The position numbers and the translations under genes are program-made. Source: JANPLG01 sp964609085 (GTDB lineage Bacteria > Armatimonadota > SYMT01). Taken from it: 36,820 bases of DNA. The stretch is from positions 1 through 36,820 of the forward strand of contig CAZSRZ010000048.1 in assembly GCA_964609085.1 (NCBI GenBank). The letters are read 5' to 3'. Under the pieces are notes generated by a model. That model did no database searches. It was given only the letters and a program-made list of their open reading frames with translations, and was not told the origin of the DNA. Below are positions 24,356 to 31,647 of the stretch, piece after piece (position 1 is the first letter of the stretch; each line of letters opens with the position of its first letter).

Positions 24356-27300
24356 ATGAAACGCGCAGCATTCCTATCCCTCCTCACTCTCCTGCTCACT
24401 CTCACGGCCTACGCCCAGGGTGAAAAGGTGAAGCTGGCCGTCAAGGCCAAGGCCGGGCAGGTAGCCCGATATCGCATGTCCGGGCAGATCTCGCTCGATG
24501 CCGGCGGTCAGAAGCTGGCGTTCGAGATCAAGGAAACCGAGAAGGTCACCTTCACGGCGGTGGCGGCGGACGGAAATGTGACGGTCGAGCGCGTCTCCGA
24601 GGATCGCGAGCTGACGGTCGATGGGATGAAAGTGCCGGCCCCGGACAGTAAGGACGAGAAATCCACGCAGGTGGTCCGCCCGGATGGGACCCTGGTTTCT
24701 TACTCGTCCACAAGCAACGAGAAGGACGACGCGGCGACTGCCGTGAGGATGATCGCCGCGAGCAGTCCGATTTTTTCTGCTCAACCGGTTGGCGTGGGCG
24801 ACAAGTGGCAGCACGAGTACAAATCCGATCCGACCACGAAACAGGTTGCCGGCAAGGCGGATTTCGAGCTGCTCGCCCTCGAAAAGTCACCAAACGGGGC
24901 CGATTCCGCCAGGGTAAAGCTGAGCTTCACGGAGACGGAGGGGGTGAAGAAGCTCTCGAGCCGGGGGACTCTCTGGGTGGAGCGGAGTTCGGGCGACGTC
25001 GTTTCGTCGGATCTCGAGATGGACAACCTGCCCTTCGACACTGGTGCGGGCGATGCTTCCGCGTCCGGCAAGATCCATCAAGAGCGCATCAGCGGGAGCC
25101 CGCTCGGCGATGGCCCCATGCTCACCTCATCCGGAACAGGCACGACGAAGCCGGAGCCGGCCAAGCCGAAAACGATCGACGAAGTCGTGAAGGACTACAC
25201 GAAGGAGAGCGGACTCTTCACACTCTACCGGAAGAAGGAGACGTCCGGCCGCGAGACGCTCTACCTGGAGCTCCGGGAAGACCAGCTCAACCAGCTTCTG
25301 ATGCTGCAGGCCACAGCCGCAACGGGGAACGCCGAGGCCGTCATCGCCGGAGATCCCCTGATGGACCAGGTGTTCTCCTTCCGCCTGATGCCGGACGATC
25401 GCGTTTTTATGGTGGCCCCGCGGATCAACTTCCGGGCGGCGCCGAATTCGCCCATCGCCCGATCCGTGGAGCGAGGATTTCCGGATGGCTACCTGGAGGC
25501 ATTCAAGATCGAGGCCCGACAAGCTGAGCGGAAGTCGCTGCTCATCAACATCAGCGACTACTTCCGCGGCGATCCGGCACAGGTCGGCCCCACTCTCTCT
25601 TCCGGCGGAATGCTTGGCCTGGGGGGTGGGGGAGGATCCTACTCTCTGGACCGAGACAAGACCATCCTCGCCTCCGTGCGCATGTTCCCTGCGAACCTTT
25701 GCGTCCAGACCGCCTACCACTTCACACGAGGAGGCCAGCGCTCGCCGTTCGGAGGGCCGACCAACCTGGCGGATCCGCGCAGTCTGCCGCTGAAGGTGGA
25801 ATTCAACCTCTTCGCCCTCCGCAGCGAGGGATATCGGCCCCGCCTCGCGGATCCGCGCGTCGGCTACTTCTACACGGAATACCGGGACTTCACTGAGGAC
25901 GGGCGCGACAGTCAAATGGTGCGCTACATCATCCGCTGGGACATCGAGAAGGCGGACCCGTCGGCGGCGCTTTCGCCCCCCAAGAAGCCGATCGTATTCT
26001 GGATCGACAACGCTATGCCTCTCGAGTACCGCGATGCGGCGCGCGAGGGGATCTTGATGTGGAACAAGGCCTTCGAGAAGGCCGGCATCAAGGACGCGAT
26101 CCAGGTGAAGCAGATGCCCGACGATGCCGACTGGACCATCGGCGACATGCGCTACAACACCATCCGCTGGTCCACCACCGAAGATCCGCCCTACGGGGCG
26201 ATCTCTCTATTCCGGGTAAACCCCCTCACCGGTGAGATCGTCAACGCCAGCATCACCGTCGATGCGATCCTGGCGCGAAGCACGAAGCTGGAGCGGCGCC
26301 GGCTGGTCGAACCGGCCAGCAAGTTCGAGTTGCTGGAGAAGATGGAGTCCGGGGCCGCTCGCTCCCTGCACCCCTGCCGGTGTGAACTGGGCGCGGGCAT
26401 CCAGGATCAAGCGTGGTTTGGCCTCACGGCGATGCAGTTGACGGGGGCCACGGGCATCGACGAGAAGGGCTACGTCCACAGCTTCCTCCGCAGCATCGTC
26501 GGTCACGAGATGGGCCACACGCTGGGGCTCTTCCACAACTTCATCGCCAGCACCCAGCTCTCGCTGACGGATCTGAAGGACCCTGCCAAGATCAAGGAAC
26601 GGGGCCTGGTCGGGTCCCTGATGGAGTACTTCCCCTACAACATCAGTGCCCTGAAGCTGAAGAACGTGGACTACTGGCCGAGCGCAGCGGGCCCGTACGA
26701 CAAGTGGGCCATCGAGTATGGCTACTCTCCCGCCGTCGGCACCCGTCCGGAGGATGAGCTGATCAAGCTCCGGCAAATCGCCTCCCAGGGCAACGTCCCT
26801 GGCCACGCCTTCCAGAACGATCAACTGGCGGACCAGTGGGATCCCCACATCACCCGGTTCGACCTGGCCAGCGATCCGCTGGAGTACCACACCCGCCTGA
26901 TCGAGGTGACGGCATTCCTCATCAAGTCGCTCGGCCAGCGTGAACCTCGGCGAGGCGAGAGCTACTGGGACTTCACGCGGACTCTCAACGGCCTGATGTC
27001 GCAGTACTCCTCGGCCGCCGCACAGATCAGCCGCTACATCGGCGGCATCCACGCCAACCACAACCACAAGGGGGATGCCGGTGAGCAACCGACTCGCGTC
27101 CCGGTGTCGGGCGAGAAGCAGCGGAAGGCGCTGCAGTTGCTCAACACTTATCTCTTCAGCGAGTCGTCGCTTCGGTTGCCGAAGAGCTACTTCACCCAGC
27201 TCTCCGACAACCCGTTCCCCGAGCAGAGCAGCTTCATCGGGGGCGTGTCGGCCGATTTCCCCATGCTCGACACGCTGTCGAACCTGCAGCGATCCGGCCT

Positions 27301-27751
27301 CCGGCGGATCTTCTCCAGCGGCGTCCTGAACCGCGTTGCCAACAACGAGTTCAAGAGCGAGGATGCGGACCAGATGTTCAGCCTGGTGAACCTCTACCAG
27401 AACACGGGTGCCAACATCTGGTCGGAGTTGGAAGGAGGCAGATCGATCTCGGCCCTGCGGCGCCGGCTGCAGCGAGCCCATCTGGAGACGATGATCGGTC
27501 AGGCCATCGGCACGACGGCGGTCCCTGAGGACGCACGCGCTCTGGCCTGGGACCAGCTCCGCCGCATCCGTTCCCGCATCACATCCGGGCTCACGCGAAA
27601 GCCGGACGAGATGACGAGGGTTCACCTCGAAGAATCCCTCACGCGGATCAACCGGGCGCTGAATACGGTGCAGACCATCGGCGGTGCTCCCGCACCTGCC
27701 CCCAACCCCCTCGCGGCGCTGCTCGGGTTGGGGAACGAGAACCGACGTTAG
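24356..27751 (+). CDS. Secreted zinc metalloprotease (DUF4953/DUF5117-type metzincin)
   Basis: 1131 residues from ATG 24356, where the signal peptide MKRAAFLSLLTLLLTLTAYAQ begins; a longer reading to 24263 is not supported. Residues 22-280 are an extra beta-rich domain of unknown type. Residues about 285-530 resemble DUF5118/DUF5117, and 550-1050 DUF4953. The zinc site is HEMGHTLGLFH (His717, Glu718, His721, His727), followed by a Met-turn-like SLMEYFPYN. Members of this family are large exported proteases of unknown substrate, common in Bacteroidota, Planctomycetota and Armatimonadota. A HANHNHKGD segment near 900 adds a His cluster. Possible T2SS client, by inference. No clear ribosome site. 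Confidence 0.88.
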   Translation: MKRAAFLSLLTLLLTLTAYAQGEKVKLAVKAKAGQVARYRMSGQISLDAGGQKLAFEIKETEKVTFTAVAADGNVTVERVSEDRELTVDGMKVPAPDSKDEKSTQVVRPDGTLVSYSSTSNEKDDAATAVRMIAASSPIFSAQPVGVGDKWQHEYKSDPTTKQVAGKADFELLALEKSPNGADSARVKLSFTETEGVKKLSSRGTLWVERSSGDVVSSDLEMDNLPFDTGAGDASASGKIHQERISGSPLGDGPMLTSSGTGTTKPEPAKPKTIDEVVKDYTKESGLFTLYRKKETSGRETLYLELREDQLNQLLMLQATAATGNAEAVIAGDPLMDQVFSFRLMPDDRVFMVAPRINFRAAPNSPIARSVERGFPDGYLEAFKIEARQAERKSLLINISDYFRGDPAQVGPTLSSGGMLGLGGGGGSYSLDRDKTILASVRMFPANLCVQTAYHFTRGGQRSPFGGPTNLADPRSLPLKVEFNLFALRSEGYRPRLADPRVGYFYTEYRDFTEDGRDSQMVRYIIRWDIEKADPSAALSPPKKPIVFWIDNAMPLEYRDAAREGILMWNKAFEKAGIKDAIQVKQMPDDADWTIGDMRYNTIRWSTTEDPPYGAISLFRVNPLTGEIVNASITVDAILARSTKLERRRLVEPASKFELLEKMESGAARSLHPCRCELGAGIQDQAWFGLTAMQLTGATGIDEKGYVHSFLRSIVGHEMGHTLGLFHNFIASTQLSLTDLKDPAKIKERGLVGSLMEYFPYNISALKLKNVDYWPSAAGPYDKWAIEYGYSPAVGTRPEDELIKLRQIASQGNVPGHAFQNDQLADQWDPHITRFDLASDPLEYHTRLIEVTAFLIKSLGQREPRRGESYWDFTRTLNGLMSQYSSAAAQISRYIGGIHANHNHKGDAGEQPTRVPVSGEKQRKALQLLNTYLFSESSLRLPKSYFTQLSDNPFPEQSSFIGGVSADFPMLDTLSNLQRSGLRRIFSSGVLNRVANNEFKSEDADQMFSLVNLYQNTGANIWSELEGGRSISALRRRLQRAHLETMIGQAIGTTAVPEDARALAWDQLRRIRSRITSGLTRKPDEMTRVHLEESLTRINRALNTVQTIGGAPAPAPNPLAALLGLGNENRR

Positions 27752-27770
27752 ACGTCTCGCCGGGAATCAG

Positions 27771-27803
27771 GGCCGTGCCACCCGGGTTCGGAGTGGTGCG
27801 GCC
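27771..27803 (+). terminator. Possible terminator after the metalloprotease
   Basis: GGCCGTGCCAC (27771-27781) pairs with GTGGTGCGGCC (27793-27803) through 11 pairs including two G-U wobbles, around an 11-base loop. It begins 20 bases after the stop. There is no T-run, so it could also be a mere leader hairpin of the next gene. Confidence 0.35.
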
Positions 27804-27852
27804 CGCTCACGTCGGGACAGGGATGACGGCCTCGCCGCCATGAGGGAAGAGT

Positions 27853-29373
27853 ATGGGATCGTCGATAGAGGCACTTAGGGAACGTTTGTCGGAGCTGGCC
27901 CACCTGCGCGCGGCCGCGGCAGTGCTCGATTGGGACCAGCAGACATTCATGCCCCCAGCCGCCGTCAATGCTCGTTCGGAGCAGAAGGCCGTTCTGGCCA
28001 GAATGTGTCATCGGATCTTCGTGGATGATGCCACAAGCCGCCTCCTGGATGCGGCGACCGCCGAGGGGATTGCTCCGGGCAGTCAGGATGCGGACCTGAT
28101 CCGGGTAGCACGACGGGACCTGGATCGAGCCCGCCGTATACCCGAGGCGCTGGTGGTAGAGCTGACGCGGACCACCTCGCTCGCCCAGGAGGCCTGGGCG
28201 AAGGCCCGTGCCGCGAATGACTACCAGGGATTCGCTCCCTGGCTCCAGCGGCTCCTCGATCTGACCCGCCAGGTGGCTGAAGCGCTCGGCTATCAGGAGA
28301 CCGCTTACGACGCCCTGCTCGACCAGTATGAACTGGGGATGACCACGCGGGAACTCGACCGCCTCTTCGCCGACTTCCGCACCGCCCTCCCGCCACTCGT
28401 GCAGGCTATCCAGGATCGGTCGGATCGCGTCGACGGCTCATTCCTGTACGCCACGTACCCGGCTCGGGACCAACAGGAATACGGGGAGTGGCTGCTGGGC
28501 CAGCTCGGCTACGACTTCAGTCGTGGTCGCCAGGACCGGGCCGTGCATCCGTTCTGCACCCACTTCTCTCGGGACGACGTGCGAATCACTACCCGCTACG
28601 ACGAGGGATATCTGCCGCAGTCCATCTTTGGTACCCTCCACGAGATGGGGCACGCGCACTACGAACTCGGCACCGATCCGGCGTTGGAGGGCAGCATTCT
28701 CGGCAGCGGGACCTCCCTCGGCGTGCACGAGAGTCAGTCCCGCACCTGGGAGAACCTCGTCGGCCGCAGCCGACCATTCTGGAAGCGCTTCTTTCCCCGC
28801 CTGCGCGACACCTTTCCGGGCCCGCTCGGCAGCGTGGGTGCTGAGGCCTTCTACCGCGCCATCAACCGCGTCATGCCCAGCCTCATCCGTGTCGAGGCGG
28901 ACGAAGTCACCTACAACCTGCATATCCTGCTCCGATACGACCTGGAACGAGACCTGTTGAGCGAGAAACTCAGCGTCGCCGATGCGCCCGACGCCTGGAA
29001 TGCAGGCATGGAGTCCTATCTGGGTCTCACACCTCCCAGCAACGCGGAGGGCGTCCTCCAGGATGTCCACTGGTCGATCGGCATCTTTGGCTACTTCCCG
29101 ACCTATTCGCTCGGGAACCTGCTCTCGGTGCAGATCTACGAGGCCGCCCTGGCCGCGGAGCCGGGCCTCGCGGCCCAGTTGGACACGGGCGAGTACGCCG
29201 GGCTACTCGCCTGGTTACAGGAGAATGTCTACCGCCATGGCCGCCGTCTCGATCCACAGGATCTGGTGCGTCAGGTGACCGGGCGCCCGATGGAGACGGC
29301 TCCCTACCTCGCCTACCTGCACCGAAAATTCGGCGAAATCTACGAGCTCCCCACCCGGACTACCAGTCCGTAA
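27853..29373 (+). CDS. Carboxypeptidase Taq, M32 family
   Basis: 506 residues. A cytosolic metallocarboxypeptidase releasing C-terminal residues from peptides. The zinc motif HEMGH is at 263-267, with the M32 HESQSRTWEN motif at 292-301 supplying the third ligand and neighbours. IRVEADEVTYNLHI (about 352-365) is another family signature. Length is the usual one, and the N-terminus (LDWDQQTFMPP) matches M32. GAGGGAAG lies just before the ATG. It ends tail-to-tail with the enolase-superfamily gene, overlapping by 14 bases. No export signal. Confidence 0.93.
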   Translation: MGSSIEALRERLSELAHLRAAAAVLDWDQQTFMPPAAVNARSEQKAVLARMCHRIFVDDATSRLLDAATAEGIAPGSQDADLIRVARRDLDRARRIPEALVVELTRTTSLAQEAWAKARAANDYQGFAPWLQRLLDLTRQVAEALGYQETAYDALLDQYELGMTTRELDRLFADFRTALPPLVQAIQDRSDRVDGSFLYATYPARDQQEYGEWLLGQLGYDFSRGRQDRAVHPFCTHFSRDDVRITTRYDEGYLPQSIFGTLHEMGHAHYELGTDPALEGSILGSGTSLGVHESQSRTWENLVGRSRPFWKRFFPRLRDTFPGPLGSVGAEAFYRAINRVMPSLIRVEADEVTYNLHILLRYDLERDLLSEKLSVADAPDAWNAGMESYLGLTPPSNAEGVLQDVHWSIGIFGYFPTYSLGNLLSVQIYEAALAAEPGLAAQLDTGEYAGLLAWLQENVYRHGRRLDPQDLVRQVTGRPMETAPYLAYLHRKFGEIYELPTRTTSP

Positions 29374-30538
29374 CGCTGCCGTCCGGGCAGAAGCTCCGCT
29401 GGAGCACTTCTTGTTCGAAGGGGTGTTTGCGGACCTCGGCTTCATTGATCTCGATCCCGAGTCCGGGTCTATCGTGTGGAAGCGCCAGTCGCCCTTCCTT
29501 GAGAACGGTGCGGGCGTCCTGCACGACGTCCTCGCGCCACGGCACATCCCCGTGTACGCTCTCGCAGATGATGTAGCTGGGGGTCGCCAGCCCGAACTCC
29601 AGGCTGGCGGCCGTGCTCACGGGACCCTGTGGGTTGTGCGGTGCCATAGCTACGCGATACGCCTCCGCCATGGCGGCGATCCTCCGCGCCTCGCTCAGGC
29701 CGCCGCAGTGGGTGATGTCCGGCTGAATCACACTACAGGCCCGCTTCTCAAGCAACTCGCGGAAGGCGTGTTGCCCCACAAGCCGTTCGCCAGTGGCGAT
29801 TGGCGTGGAGACGGATCGCTGAATCAAGGCAATGTCATCCATTGTCTCCGGCCAACACGGCTCCTCAAACCAGTAAAGCCCATACGGCTCCAGAGCGTGT
29901 GCGAACCGCATCCCCATGCGGGGAGAGGGCCGGGCGTGGCAATCCACCATGATGTCGATGTTGTCCCCCACGGCCTCGCGCATCGCCGCCACACATGCCT
30001 CGGCGTAGCGGATTGGCCGCAGCCCTTCGAGGGGCATGGTCTCCGGCACGGCCATGGACTTGAAGGCCGTGAAGCCGTCCGCAACGGCAGCCTGGGCCAG
30101 ATCGGCGAATCGACCCGCGTCCGCCGGGGATGTCTCGTAGAAGTCCTCCATCCGCCCGCCGCCCAGATGGCAGTAGAGACGGACGTAGTCCCGCACGGGG
30201 CCACCCCACAACCTATGGCAGGGCACGCCGTGTATCTTTCCCAGGATGTCCCACAGGGCGATGTCGATCCCGCTGATCGCGGTGCCGCGCACCACCCCCG
30301 TGCCGTGCCAGAAGTGCTGACGGAACATGACCTGCCATAGGTGCTCAATGCGTCGTGGGTCCTCGCCAATGAGCATTGGCGACAGATCCTCAATCGCTCC
30401 AACGATGGAGCGAGTGTGCCATTCCAGCGTCGCCTCGCCCCATCCCCAGAGGCCCGGCTCGCTGGTGAGCACCTTAACGAACACCCAATTGCGCATCCGT
30501 GCGTGACAGATGAGCGTCTCGATCCCAGTGATGCGCAC
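29360..30538 (-). CDS. Enolase-superfamily dehydratase, galactonate-dehydratase-like
   Basis: 392 residues from GTG 30538 (GGGAG about 9 bases upstream). Mandelate racemase/muconate lactonizing N-domain (about 1-115), then the TIM barrel. Metal ligands are Asp199 (VDCHARPS), Glu225 (WFEEP) and Glu251 (GERL). The acid/base pair is Asp274 (QPDITHCGG) and His301 (APHNPQGPV). This ligand set and APH-N/C-P-x-GPV are typical of D-galactonate dehydratase and related acid-sugar dehydratases; the actual sugar acid cannot be told from sequence. No sugar transport or kinase gene is nearby. It is divergent from infC and convergent with the M32 peptidase. Confidence 0.88.
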   Translation of the reverse strand: MRITGIETLICHARMRNWVFVKVLTSEPGLWGWGEATLEWHTRSIVGAIEDLSPMLIGEDPRRIEHLWQVMFRQHFWHGTGVVRGTAISGIDIALWDILGKIHGVPCHRLWGGPVRDYVRLYCHLGGGRMEDFYETSPADAGRFADLAQAAVADGFTAFKSMAVPETMPLEGLRPIRYAEACVAAMREAVGDNIDIMVDCHARPSPRMGMRFAHALEPYGLYWFEEPCWPETMDDIALIQRSVSTPIATGERLVGQHAFRELLEKRACSVIQPDITHCGGLSEARRIAAMAEAYRVAMAPHNPQGPVSTAASLEFGLATPSYIICESVHGDVPWREDVVQDARTVLKEGRLALPHDRPGLGIEINEAEVRKHPFEQEVLQRSFCPDGSVTDW

Positions 30539-30647
30539 GCAGCTTGCTCCCGCCGGTCGTTCCGGACCGATCGACCTGCTCCAACCCCCGAGGTCTCGGT
30601 GGGGAGAGGAGCGGAACCGATAAGATAGAGGAAACGTCCCTTATTCT

Positions 30648-30665
30648 CGTGGTATATGTACCACG
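30648..30665 (+). promoter_or_regulatory. Hairpin in the infC upstream region
   Basis: CGTGGTA (30648-30654) and TACCACG (30659-30665) form a 7-bp perfect stem with a TATG loop. It is about 90 bases before the infC start. It could be a leader hairpin or an operator between the divergent genes. No clear promoter was identified in this 214-base gap; a TAAGAT at 30621 lacks a good -35. Confidence 0.4.
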
Positions 30666-30709
30666 GCATGGTCCCTTGACCGTCTTCGGTTGAAAGGGCG
30701 TGCCTGGCA

Positions 30710-30728
30710 GCGCGGAATGGTTCCGCGC
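30710..30728 (+). promoter_or_regulatory. infC: Hairpin just before the infC ribosome site
   Basis: GCGCGGAA (30710-30717) pairs perfectly with TTCCGCGC (30721-30728) around a TGG loop, 11 bases before the AGGAG at 30740-30744. The in-frame ATG at 30717 is partly locked in this stem and has no good Shine-Dalgarno, arguing against it as the infC start. A role in translational control is inference. Confidence 0.5.
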
Positions 30729-30752
30729 TCCTATCCCACAGGAGTCGTTCCT

Positions 30753-31289
30753 ATCAATCGAAATGTTGACCCGCGTGCCGGCCGGGACTTCGGCCCGCGC
30801 CTGAACCACCGCATCCGAGTCCCCGAGGTTCGCGTCATCGGCGCAGATGGGTCCCAGCTTGGGATCATGCAGACCCGCGAGGCCCTGAGTTTGGCCCAGG
30901 AGTCCGGGCTGGACCTGGTTGAAGTGGCGCCGACCGCACAACCGCCCGTCTGCCGGATCCTCGACTACGGCAAGCACAAGTACGATGAGGCCAAGAAGCA
31001 GCGGGATGCTCGCAAGAACGCCCACCACGTCGAGATCAAGGGGATCCGACTCCGCGCGGGCACGGACATCCACGATTTTTCCTACAAGGCCAAGGATGCG
31101 CGAGACTTCATCCTCAAGCGGAACAAGGTGCAAGTTACCCTGATCTTCCGTGGCCGCGAAGTCACTCACCCGGAGATCGGCAAGGAAAAGCTGGACCGGC
31201 TGGCCGAGGAGCTTGCGGACATCGCCGTCGTCGAGCGAGCGCCGTCTCTGGACGGTAAGCGCATGACGATGCTGCTCACGCCGAAGTAA
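30753..31289 (+). CDS. infC: Translation initiation factor IF-3, probably ATC start
   Basis: 178 residues from ATC 30753. IF-3 binds the 30S subunit, prevents 50S joining and checks the start codon. The chosen start has AGGAG at 30740-30744 with 8-base spacing and yields MNRNVDPRAGRDFGPRLNHRIRVPEVRVIG (in part), the right length for the family. In-frame TTG 30690 and ATG 30717 lack ribosome sites. infC is known to use AUU, AUC or similar codons so that IF-3 represses its own translation, which fits. N-domain about 15-85 (VEVAPTAQPPVCRILDYGKHKYD), C-domain 90-178 (KGIRLRAGTDIHDF). rpmI and rplT do not follow, unlike the common order; miaB does, after 358 bases. Confidence 0.9.
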   Translation: MNRNVDPRAGRDFGPRLNHRIRVPEVRVIGADGSQLGIMQTREALSLAQESGLDLVEVAPTAQPPVCRILDYGKHKYDEAKKQRDARKNAHHVEIKGIRLRAGTDIHDFSYKAKDARDFILKRNKVQVTLIFRGREVTHPEIGKEKLDRLAEELADIAVVERAPSLDGKRMTMLLTPK

Positions 31290-31434
31290 TCCCAAGGTGA
31301 TGGCGAAGTAACGCCGGATACCCGGCTCGGACAGTGAGGCACTCGACGCTGGCGTCGGTGGCCAGGTGGCCCCGGTTTCGCCGCGAAGCGTCTCGGCGCG
31401 GGCTTCGTCCTCCGGATGGGTTCATCGAGCGAGG

Positions 31435-31503
31435 CCGGGTTCGTCACCGAGAGAATCCCACGCGCTGCGTGCCTCCGTCAGGTGGTCGGGACCGGGTTCG
31501 TCA
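31435..31503. repeat. Degenerate short direct repeats downstream of infC
   Basis: Two exact copies of CCGGGTTCGTCA start 57 bases apart (31435 and 31492), each followed by a similar CC-x-AGAG stretch. Related GGGYTTCRTC sequences sit near 31400 and 31418. The purpose is unknown. Confidence 0.4.
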
Positions 31504-31595
31504 TCCAGAGGGTTCGATGCCGGACTCGGCCTCCGTCTATCGCCACCAGCCGCTGTCAGCCCGCCCAGGTGGACCACCCGCACACCTGGCGTGGA

Positions 31596-31625
31596 TTGAC
31601 CGCCTGCGCAGCACGTTCCTATAAT
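31596..31625 (+). promoter_or_regulatory. Sigma-70-type promoter for miaB
   Basis: TTGACC (31596-31601), an 18-base spacer and a perfect TATAAT (31620-31625). Transcription would start near 31632, leaving a leader of only about 16 bases before the miaB ATG. Same pattern as the rimO promoter. A CCAGGTG/CACCTGG inverted repeat ends 6 bases before the -35 and could be an operator. Confidence 0.75.
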
Positions 31626-31647
31626 CGGCCCGTTCGCGAGCCCTCGT

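Larger units (their letters stand above)
31290..31647. other. 358-base gap between infC and miaB
   Basis: No convincing gene. It holds a weak 5-bp hairpin (31313-31326) after infC, a direct repeat CCGGGTTCGTCA at 31435-31446 and 31492-31503 with further degenerate GGGTTCRTC-like copies near 31400-31520, an inverted repeat CCAGGTG/CACCTGG at 31565-31571 and 31583-31589, and the miaB promoter at its right end. The 96-codon open frame across it has no ribosome site or recognisable product. Confidence 0.5.

Noticed and set aside
26207..27625. Open frame of 472 codons antisense to the metalloprotease
   Set aside because: Composition is typical of a GC-rich shadow frame, and the plus strand carries the zinc site and continuous homology-like sequence.
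30621..30626. TAAGAT as a -10 box for infC
   Set aside because: The bases 17-18 upstream do not resemble a -35 hexamer, so the promoter cannot be supported.
31334..31624. Small gene of 96 codons between infC and miaB
   Set aside because: No ribosome site, Arg/Pro-rich random-looking translation, and its end overlaps the miaB promoter.
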